64,000 nucleotides of DNA from a virus. The notes beneath the pieces were generated by a model that ran no database searches, was not told where the DNA came from, and was given only the letters and a program-made list of their open reading frames with translations. Positions 48,559 to 54,933 of the stretch are shown one piece after another (within the stretch, counting starts at the first letter, position 1; each line of letters begins with the position of its first letter). The stretch lies in the IMG/VR virus record IMGVR_UViG_3300037882_002341, positions 62,001-126,000 of that record; one strand, written 5' to 3'. The position numbers were made by a program, and so were the translations under genes.

Positions 48559-49673
48559 TGGCAATAACTGAAAGATATGTAACAACAGGAGCAGCCGGAG
48601 GAGGAGACGGTAGCTCAGGATCACCCTGGACTCTTTCAGAGGCGATATCCAATGCAGCCGCTGGGGATCGTATTAATATAGGTCCAGGCACCTACACCAG
48701 GACAGCTACGGATACTTTAACGGCAGATGGCACTGATACCTCTCCTATAGTTTGGAGAGGTTACACTACAACCATAGGAGATGGTTACCTAGGAAGATCC
48801 TCTGGCGGGGCACTCAATGAAACCAATATGCCCATCCTGTCCTATAACTCCACATTTCGTCTTAATGCCAGCGGTGCAACGCACAACGTATTCGAAAGTC
48901 TTGTTATCTCAACAACTAACTCTGCCTCGGCAGTGTTCGTAACAGATGACTCAGGTCTAATAAATTGTGTAGTAAGACAATTAAGCACCAACGCCGCAGC
49001 AGCCGGGGTAGACGGTTCCACAAACATAGAAACATACTTAATAAACTGTGACGTATCTACAGCTGCGTCTGGAGGAACTTACGCAGTAAGAATGCAAGGT
49101 ACAGGCTCAACAATAGTTGGCTCTAGAATTAAATGTCCAGGAGGAGCAGGCGTAATAGTAAGATCGCAAAGTACGGTTGCGCACTGCACCATTTTTGACT
49201 GTGGCACAGACGGTATTCAGGTAGACTCATCTACCGCATTACCTTGCATTATCTACAATACCATTTACGATTGCACCGCTGATGGTATCAACGTTATTAG
49301 CACCACACCAGACCCACAAAGGATAATAGGCAACCATATTACAGACTGCGGGGGTTATGGAATTGATTTCACAACAGCTGTTTGCCCAGCCTTCTTAGCG
49401 TTCAATAGATTTAGGGACAACGCAAGCGGTAATACAAATGGCGCTGCTGACTGGGTAACAGGTATGAACCAAGCTGTTGTAACCACAGACACAGGAGATG
49501 CTACTACAGATTTTACCTCTCCAGGCTCAAACTTTGAGTTGATAGCAGCTGCCCCAGGTGTAAACGTAGGACCAGGCTATAAAAATAATATAGGTGCCAA
49601 TGGTGAAGCCGATGCGGCAGGAGCCGCTGGTATAATAACCCATCCCGGTATGGTGGGCGGGATGAGAGGATAA
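48558..49673 (+). CDS. Beta-helix tail spike protein
   Basis: A 371-aa protein starting at a TAATG junction. The N-terminus (YVTTGAAGGGDGSSGSPWTL, then AISNAAAGDRINIGPGTY) is the characteristic opening of right-handed parallel beta-helix proteins of the pectate-lyase-like family. The rest follows with short strands and Asn/Ile ladders, such as TIFDCGTDGIQVDSS and NTIYDCTADGINVIS. It closely resembles the C-terminal part of the 1668-aa gene in design, so the two may be paralogous adhesins. No signal for enzymatic residues was found. Confidence 0.8.
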   Translation: MAITERYVTTGAAGGGDGSSGSPWTLSEAISNAAAGDRINIGPGTYTRTATDTLTADGTDTSPIVWRGYTTTIGDGYLGRSSGGALNETNMPILSYNSTFRLNASGATHNVFESLVISTTNSASAVFVTDDSGLINCVVRQLSTNAAAAGVDGSTNIETYLINCDVSTAASGGTYAVRMQGTGSTIVGSRIKCPGGAGVIVRSQSTVAHCTIFDCGTDGIQVDSSTALPCIIYNTIYDCTADGINVISTTPDPQRIIGNHITDCGGYGIDFTTAVCPAFLAFNRFRDNASGNTNGAADWVTGMNQAVVTTDTGDATTDFTSPGSNFELIAAAPGVNVGPGYKNNIGANGEADAAGAAGIITHPGMVGGMRG

Positions 49674-49674
49674 A

Positions 49675-51726
49675 ATGAAGTTTATTTTTAAGAATGGTTC
49701 AACAAGTAATATATTAAGAGTATTAATTCTTGATAGTACTAGTACCACAGGAGCAGGTAAAACTGGCCTCACAGAGGCCAGTTCAGGGCTCATTATAGCC
49801 ACCATAGCCAACAATGAGGCTACAGCTACAGTTTACACACAGGCCGCAGGCAACGTAGAAACTATAACCACCCTAGGTACCTTCTCGGCACCCTCTGCAA
49901 ACAAAGCTAGATTTAAAGAAGTTGATGCCACAAATCTTCCCGGTGTATACGAAATCCAAATAGCAGACGCCAGATTCGCTGTAGCCAGTGCCAAAGCTCT
50001 AGTTGTTATGGTACTAGGAGTATCGGGCATAGTGCCATGTACTCTTGAGATTGAGCTTATAACAGCAGATCTCTTCGATTCAGTACGTCTGGGCCTAACA
50101 GCACTTCCTAACGCAGCAGCGGAGGCCGCAGGTGGTCTCTACACCCGTGGAACAGGCGCGGGACAGATTAACCAGCCAGCAAACGGTATGGTTGATGTTA
50201 ATGCCATCAGACACCTAGGTACAGCCTATGCCACCCCAACTTTTGCCGGTGTACCAGAGGTAGACGTCACACACTGGAGAAACGAAGCTGTCCCTGCCAC
50301 ATTAGTTACAGGCACACCAAAAGTAGACTCTTCTCATTGGCAAGGCGTAGCCGTCGCCACCCCTTCTATACCAGGTGTTCCAGAAGTGGACGTAACCTAC
50401 TCAGCAGGATCTCTTGTTACCGGTGGCACACCAGATGTCAACGTTATAAGTCTAAGTGCAGGAGCCCTTACTTCAATAGCGGCCGGGGTTTGGAACGCCC
50501 TTACCTCTGGTATGTCAACTGTTGGTTCTATAGGTAAGAGAATAGTTGATTACCTAACAGGAGATATCTACGCGAGAGTAGGCGCACCTGTGGGAGCCAG
50601 CATATCTGCAGATATAGCTACGGTTCTGGCTAAGTTGAATAACGGAACAGATGGCCTCGGGGCCATTATGACATCCGTTACCAACCTTACCGGTAACGTA
50701 ACAGCCTCACTTATGACACCTAAGGTTTACGAGAGACCAGACACGGGGTCTAAGACATACAGAATACTTCTACATCTATTCGACGATATAGGAAACTACG
50801 AAGATCCAGATACCAACCTGGTTACCTTTACCGCTCAAAACGATCAAGGCACCGATCGTAGCTCTAACCTATCTTCGGTAACCAGAGACGCAGCAGGACA
50901 ATACCGTGTTGACTACACAGTTGCATCCACCCACGCCATTGAAGGTGTAACATTCCTGGCTGCTTGGACAGAAGCCGCTGTCGCACAGGGAATAGGTGGC
51001 TCTACACACGTTGTTGAGCTTACAGCACAAACCTTTACTTCCGCAGACCGCACCAAGCTTGATACCTTGCACGACACTCGTATACCGGGAGTCATCCAGC
51101 CTCAGACAGGAGACTCATTCGCGCGTCTAGGCACACCGGTTGGGGCAAGTATATCATCAGACATTGCGGGAATTCAATCAGACACAGACAACATTCAGAC
51201 ACGTATCCCAGCGGCTCTTGTTTCAGGAAGAATGGCTTCCAATGCAGAAGTGGTGGGAGATAAGACAGGTTATGCCCTTAGTTCGGCGGGTGTCCAAGCC
51301 ATCTGGGATGCACTAACAAGTGCCCTAACCACAGTTGGTTCTATTGGCAAGAAACTAGCTGATTGGGTTGTAGGTACCATAGACACCTATACAGGTAACA
51401 CCAAGCAGACAGGAGATGCCTTCGCCCGTCTAGGAGCCCCTGCAGGCGCCTCTATCGCAGCAGACATAGCAGACACAGCCACAGCGGCAGAAGTCGCAGT
51501 GGAAGTGGCCGATGCTCTTCGTACAGACTCTGGGGCAGAGGTAGCCACCCCACCAGCCAAGGATGCACCTATAGCTGCCCAATTACAGTGGCTATTCCAG
51601 GCCATGAGAAACGGTGGTATAGAAACTCTTACATCACGCAAGACCCTTAATGATGCAGGAACCGTCACAGGAACCCAGTCGGTAAGTGATGCCAATGATC
51701 AGCTAACCGTTGGTAAGGCAACCTAA
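49675..51726 (+). CDS. Tail fibre-like protein with short repeats
   Basis: A 683-aa protein. The N-terminal 140 residues form a beta domain ending in a LPGVYEIQIADARF strand, then DLFDSVRLGLTALPNAAAEAAGG, here given in part. Residues about 190-260 contain four PEVDV/PDVNV repeats. A coiled-coil-like segment recurs three times: ARVGAPVGASISADIA, ARLGTPVGASISSDIA and ARLGAPAGASIAADIA (about residues 300, 482 and 584). A middle Ig-like domain (about 350-440) interrupts the repeats. This layout is common in phage and prophage fibre proteins. The next gene begins with a TAATG overlap. Confidence 0.75.
   Translation: MKFIFKNGSTSNILRVLILDSTSTTGAGKTGLTEASSGLIIATIANNEATATVYTQAAGNVETITTLGTFSAPSANKARFKEVDATNLPGVYEIQIADARFAVASAKALVVMVLGVSGIVPCTLEIELITADLFDSVRLGLTALPNAAAEAAGGLYTRGTGAGQINQPANGMVDVNAIRHLGTAYATPTFAGVPEVDVTHWRNEAVPATLVTGTPKVDSSHWQGVAVATPSIPGVPEVDVTYSAGSLVTGGTPDVNVISLSAGALTSIAAGVWNALTSGMSTVGSIGKRIVDYLTGDIYARVGAPVGASISADIATVLAKLNNGTDGLGAIMTSVTNLTGNVTASLMTPKVYERPDTGSKTYRILLHLFDDIGNYEDPDTNLVTFTAQNDQGTDRSSNLSSVTRDAAGQYRVDYTVASTHAIEGVTFLAAWTEAAVAQGIGGSTHVVELTAQTFTSADRTKLDTLHDTRIPGVIQPQTGDSFARLGTPVGASISSDIAGIQSDTDNIQTRIPAALVSGRMASNAEVVGDKTGYALSSAGVQAIWDALTSALTTVGSIGKKLADWVVGTIDTYTGNTKQTGDAFARLGAPAGASIAADIADTATAAEVAVEVADALRTDSGAEVATPPAKDAPIAAQLQWLFQAMRNGGIETLTSRKTLNDAGTVTGTQSVSDANDQLTVGKAT
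50248..50450 (+). repeat. Four PEVDV/PDVNV short repeats in a fibre gene
   Basis: About 17-residue units (GVPEVDVTHWRNEAVPA, GTPKVDSSHWQGVAVAT, GVPEVDVTYSAGSLVT, GTPDVNV) in frame. These are typical shaft repeats of phage fibres. Confidence 0.75.
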
Positions 51727-51992
51727 TGGCCCTGTCTACTGCCAATAAGAGACGCTCCGCTTATGGGCTAGGGCTACCTTGGATGAGACTAGGACCCGTT
51801 CCAGACGGGTCCATAGCCAATTATCAGGATAGAAGGCATATATTTGGTTGGTTTGCCTGGGGAACCCTGGTAACAAAGGTCTTCAAGATTCCCCGTAGAT
51901 CAGAGAACTTACTGGTAGCAGAGAAGAAATCTACAGCACCAGCACCAACAAGGCTAAGAGACAGGATAACTATAGATTACATTGATCTATAG
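51726..51992 (+). CDS. Small protein at the end of the structural operon
   Basis: An 88-aa protein starting at a TAATG junction. It has the pattern MALSTANKRRSAYGLGLPWMRLGPVPDGSI, here given in part, seen in many phages directly after a fibre gene. The C-terminus is basic and ends ITIDYIDL. It is probably a small virion protein. Its stop lies three bases from the stop of a gene on the other strand. Confidence 0.65.
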   Translation: MALSTANKRRSAYGLGLPWMRLGPVPDGSIANYQDRRHIFGWFAWGTLVTKVFKIPRRSENLLVAEKKSTAPAPTRLRDRITIDYIDL

Positions 51993-51995
51993 TCT

Positions 51996-52382
51996 TTAGA
52001 CTCCAGAACCCTTCTCAAACTCCTCCTGTGCCTTCTTTTTCTCGGCCTCAGTTTGGGCTGCTCTCCTAGCATGATGCAAACAACTTTCACCATCTTCGAT
52101 GGCGGCTAAGAAGTTCTCAAGATAGTTAATCATTTTGCGAACTTTAGATTCAATCTCTCGAATCTCCACTTCGTCACCATAATTCGCAACGACAATCTTT
52201 TGATTGCCATCACTTAGGACAAGCGTAAGATCAAGATCAAACTGTATACCATTATGACCACTATCCCATCTGCTTAATACAATCGAAGAGGAAATAAAGC
52301 TGTCATCTTCCTTCTTCTTATCGCTCAGCCAAGCTCTCTCCTTAATGATAATCTTAGGATACCCGCTCTTCTTTTTAGCCAC
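51996..52382 (-). CDS. Hypothetical protein with helical C-terminus
   Basis: A 128-aa protein starting with GTG (52382), with an AGGAG Shine-Dalgarno sequence seven bases upstream. The N-terminus is basic (MAKKKSGYPKIIIKER), the middle is beta-prone (GIQFDLDLTLVLSD), and the C-terminal 60 residues are helical and charged, perhaps a coiled coil. No family is recognised. It is the last gene of the leftward operon and lies eight bases after the ligase gene. Confidence 0.6.
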   Translation of the reverse strand: MAKKKSGYPKIIIKERAWLSDKKKEDDSFISSSIVLSRWDSGHNGIQFDLDLTLVLSDGNQKIVVANYGDEVEIREIESKVRKMINYLENFLAAIEDGESCLHHARRAAQTEAEKKKAQEEFEKGSGV

Positions 52383-52390
52383 ATTATCTC

Positions 52391-53476
52391 CTATTCATCT
52401 AACCTTGGACGATGATACACAGCAAACTTAGGGATACCATCTTTGGTACGATCCCAATATTTAAACGTGATCTTCTGACCAACTTCAAAGATCACAGGCG
52501 TAATCCATTCAGGTAGAGCCTCACCAGGATGATCCCAGGCATATTGCACAGCCTTGTTCTTCTGGTCGCCACCCTTCTTCTCTGCTTCTAGTCCACGCTC
52601 AGAATCATTAAGACCAGCTACCTCAAATCTGTGGCCGGTTCCAACCTCTTCTACAATAAGAGCCCCAAGCTTCCCACGAAGCCTAGAATTCTTCTTAGTA
52701 ATCTTTCCAGAAGTAAAACCAACTATCACAGCTTCTGCGTCATAGAACTTCTTAACCTTAAGGAGGTCTTCTCTGGCTCTTCTAGGATTCCAGACGCTCT
52801 CTGCCCTGCGCAACATAACACCCTCACCATCACCCATGATTACATTATCTAAGAATTTGTATACATCCTGGGTATCTTTAGCAAGGGTCTGTCTATGAAC
52901 ACTCCAGTAATTTCCGTACCACTCTTTTTCCACAAAGTTCTTAACAAACACACTAAATGGTCTTTCTATAAAGACCAGATCTTTGCACCTGTTCTGCGCC
53001 CACTCAGCCATATTTGGAAGCTGAGCTTCCCAGTCTAAGATATGAACTCTACCTGCACGTAAGAACTGATTTGGGCTAGGATTATCGAACACCTTATAAT
53101 AAAGCTTAGCCCACTCCTCGTCCTTACTATGAGCTCTGGTAATAGAAACTATATCTTGCAGGCTAGTACCCTGATTCCAGAGCTCACCATCAAGGAATAG
53201 ATTTCTGGGCAGATCTTCTGTAAACCACGCAGGGGCGTGGATAACCTTACCACCCCTGCTCCACAATCCCGTGCTGATATGCTCACCACCGCTGACGGCA
53301 GTATTAGCATAAGGCACCACACCAGCGGGTAACCCTATACTAATACCACCATCCCAGAAACAACGCATACCATCGAGTTTCTCAGACATGTACCAGCCAG
53401 TGGGATCATTAACTTCGGGATCAAAAGTCCCCGCTAGCATGAGAAACTCTCTCTTATTTAGATCTCTGGCTGCCAT
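52391..53476 (-). CDS. ATP-dependent DNA ligase
   Basis: A 361-aa nucleotidyltransferase-type ligase. Motif I is E-K33-L-D-G36, with K33 the AMP-accepting Lys, in the order SEKLDGMRCF. Motif III is FLDGELW. Motif IV is GEGVMLRR. Motif V is LLKVKKF. The C-terminal segment from about residue 260 has the OB-fold pattern (KLGALIVEE...ITFKYWDRT). It probably seals nicks during phage DNA replication, repair or end joining. Its start has GAGGTG upstream. No domain is missing; at 361 aa it belongs to the small phage ligases. Confidence 0.9.
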   Translation of the reverse strand: MAARDLNKREFLMLAGTFDPEVNDPTGWYMSEKLDGMRCFWDGGISIGLPAGVVPYANTAVSGGEHISTGLWSRGGKVIHAPAWFTEDLPRNLFLDGELWNQGTSLQDIVSITRAHSKDEEWAKLYYKVFDNPSPNQFLRAGRVHILDWEAQLPNMAEWAQNRCKDLVFIERPFSVFVKNFVEKEWYGNYWSVHRQTLAKDTQDVYKFLDNVIMGDGEGVMLRRAESVWNPRRAREDLLKVKKFYDAEAVIVGFTSGKITKKNSRLRGKLGALIVEEVGTGHRFEVAGLNDSERGLEAEKKGGDQKNKAVQYAWDHPGEALPEWITPVIFEVGQKITFKYWDRTKDGIPKFAVYHRPRLDE

Positions 53477-53488
53477 TTTATCTACACC

Positions 53489-53773
53489 TCAAAAAGATCT
53501 GATCACAAAAGCTGTAAGTCTATTTTTGTGGGTTCTAAGCTTTCTAATTCTGGCGGCAACAGCAAAAGCCTTCTTGCGCGTAGAGAACCCGAAAACGAGA
53601 TCTCTCTCACCGCTTGTTAGACTAGTTCCCGTACCCAGAAGATTGCTCTCGCCACCCACTTTCTCAATACGATCATCAAGAGAGCCAGACCATCCATCGT
53701 AGCCCACAAGAATCTCATAGTTAATAGTCACTATCTTCTTACTCTTACTCTTGCTCTTAGTCTTCTTACTCAT
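53489..53773 (-). CDS. Small Lys-rich hypothetical protein
   Basis: A 94-aa protein with AGGAG upstream. The first 13 residues are almost all Lys and Ser (MSKKTKSKSKSKK). The remainder is an unassigned alpha/beta domain (ILVGYDGWSGSLDDR and ERDLVFGFSTRKKAFAVAAR). It is the first gene after the terminator at 53.9 kb, so it should have its own promoter in the 109-base gap upstream, but I could not fix a good -35/-10 pair there. Confidence 0.6.
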   Translation of the reverse strand: MSKKTKSKSKSKKIVTINYEILVGYDGWSGSLDDRIEKVGGESNLLGTGTSLTSGERDLVFGFSTRKKAFAVAARIRKLRTHKNRLTAFVIRSF

Positions 53774-53882
53774 AACAACTCCTAGAATAGAGCAATGATA
53801 ACCATAGCGAAATCATCAACCAGCTCCATGGCTAGATTGATATCAATTCTCTGTGTTACCATAAACGCTCTCTGACCAACAC

Positions 53883-53914
53883 AAAAAAGCACGCCGTGCA
53901 CCATGCACGGCGTG
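53883..53914 (-). terminator. Rho-independent terminator, leftward
   Basis: A perfect 11-bp stem (53890-53900 with 53904-53914, six consecutive G-C or C-G pairs included) and a 3-base loop. Read on the minus strand it is followed by one C and six T residues (53883-53888). It lies after the gene ending at 53983 and before the gene starting at 53773, so it ends the upstream part of the leftward operon. The rest of the 209-base gap (53774-53982) holds no gene I can support. Confidence 0.88.
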
Positions 53915-53982
53915 TGTCTAATCAAAAGTTCCAATTTGCTCATACACCATTCTCTCACACGGGAGGGACATAGATTAAGAGT

Positions 53983-54327
53983 TTATGGTGCAGAACCTCC
54001 TTCTGCCTCGGCAGAGGACTTAGCAATAACTACACCATCGGGTACCTTAATAAAAGGAGAACTGGCCTCTAGTACGGTACTTGCTCTGGGGATATTCTCG
54101 CCATCAATGTGCTCTATCCCCTCAAGAGTCCAGCCGGGGATGGTTAGATCCATACCCCATCTTTTAGTACCGCATTTTGCCGTTATCTGTATACCAACTT
54201 CAGACTCTTTACCATCCTTAGAGACACAACAAGCTAAATAGCTAGCTATATTGGGTATGATATTAAAGAACTCTTGAACATCTACCTCTGTTGTATCTGA
54301 TGTAAGCTTCCTCTCAGGAAGTTTCAT
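53983..54327 (-). CDS. Hypothetical protein downstream of groES-like gene
   Basis: A 114-aa protein with a near-perfect Shine-Dalgarno sequence AAGGAGGT inside the end of the groES-like gene. It has a central Cys-containing segment (ASYLACCVSKDGKESEVGIQITAKCG) and a C-terminal Ser/Ala/Glu-rich tail. No family is recognised. It is translationally close to the co-chaperonin, with only three bases between them. The terminator follows about 70 bases after its stop. Confidence 0.6.
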   Translation of the reverse strand: MKLPERKLTSDTTEVDVQEFFNIIPNIASYLACCVSKDGKESEVGIQITAKCGTKRWGMDLTIPGWTLEGIEHIDGENIPRASTVLEASSPFIKVPDGVVIAKSSAEAEGGSAP

Positions 54328-54330
54328 AAT

Positions 54331-54678
54331 CTAGACCTCCTTTTCAGGGATTACGGCAAGAAGACTACCAGTCGCAATAAACAGCCAGTTCTCCCTAGTC
54401 TTCTCATCTGCGAAAACATTGGCAGAAGTCCGAGGGAAAAGGACCCTATCACCTACGGAAACATTAGGCCTAATAAGGGTACCATTATCATAGTAACCCT
54501 CACCAACAGCCATGATCCTACCCGTACTCAGGAACTGAGTCTCCTTAGAAATATTGGGAAGATACAGACCACCGGCAGTCTTCTCTGCAGCACTGTCCTC
54601 CTTAATAAGGACAAGAGTGCCAAGAGGCTTTGGTAACTGACTTCTGCTTTCCATTTTTGCAAAACTCTTATCGTTCAT
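54331..54678 (-). CDS. groES: GroES-like co-chaperonin
   Basis: A 115-aa protein with the Cpn10 pattern: an N-terminal strand PLGTLVLIK, then AEKTAGGLYLPN, which matches the mobile loop and flanking strands of GroES; a central GRIMAVGEGY; VGDRVLFP; and a final strand LLAVIPEKEV. The start at 54678 is chosen because AGGAG precedes it, while the longer open frame has no Shine-Dalgarno sequence. Phage GroES-like proteins such as T4 gp31 pair with host GroEL to fold capsid or other large proteins. Here it may serve the giant virion proteins, which is inference. The mobile-loop residues (TAGGLYLP) are present, so binding to GroEL is plausible. Confidence 0.88.
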   Translation of the reverse strand: MNDKSFAKMESRSQLPKPLGTLVLIKEDSAAEKTAGGLYLPNISKETQFLSTGRIMAVGEGYYDNGTLIRPNVSVGDRVLFPRTSANVFADEKTRENWLFIATGSLLAVIPEKEV

Positions 54679-54693
54679 AACAACTCCTAAAAT

Positions 54694-54712
54694 GCACAAT
54701 TTATAATTGTGC
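54694..54712 (-). promoter_or_regulatory. Hairpin in the groES leader
   Basis: A perfect 8-bp inverted repeat (GCACAATT/AATTGTGC) with a 3-base loop occupies the gap between a small Cys-rich gene and the groES-like start. Four T residues follow on the minus strand, so it may be a weak terminator, an operator or an RNA-stability element. Only the symmetry is seen. Confidence 0.45.
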
Positions 54713-54933
54713 TAACCTATTTCGCACACTTCTTTATCCCGCCCAAGATAATACTCTTTACAAGCCCTGCAACTAGTTCTACTGTAATAATATTCATACC
54801 ACGGATCACGCCAACAATATTTTCCGATAGTTACTGTTTGACACACAACTGGCCATATGTGTTTGCTCTTGCGATTGGCAAGCTTATAAGGAACAAAAGA
54901 TACACTAATACCATTACCTTGTGAATCGCTCAC
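54712..54933 (-). CDS. Small Cys-rich protein after the ribonucleotide reductase gene
   Basis: A 73-aa protein when started at the GTG at 54933, which shares one base with the reductase stop (TAGTG), the same one-base overlap used elsewhere; a GTG at 54948 is also open. Five Cys residues lie in the C-terminal half, including CRAC and CEIG, with an aromatic stretch DPWYEYYYSR between the first and second pairs. This could bind zinc or act as a redox partner; neither is shown. It is not a glutaredoxin (no CxYC or CPYC). Confidence 0.6.
   Translation of the reverse strand: MSDSQGNGISVSFVPYKLANRKSKHIWPVVCQTVTIGKYCWRDPWYEYYYSRTSCRACKEYYLGRDKEVCEIG

Noticed and set aside
18681-51726. Diversity-generating retroelement acting on the adhesins
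   Set aside because: No reverse transcriptase gene or template repeat was seen in the window.
43552-51726. CRISPR array or DNA-level tandem repeat
   Set aside because: The repeats are protein-level fibre units with diverged DNA and no spacer structure.
51986-52002. Bidirectional terminator at the strand switch (AGTCT/AGACT)
   Set aside because: The stem is only five base pairs with a two-base loop and no T run.
53903-54241. A 112-codon + strand frame opposite the gene at 53983
   Set aside because: It overlaps the terminator and an antisense gene with a strong Shine-Dalgarno sequence; it has no start signal of its own.
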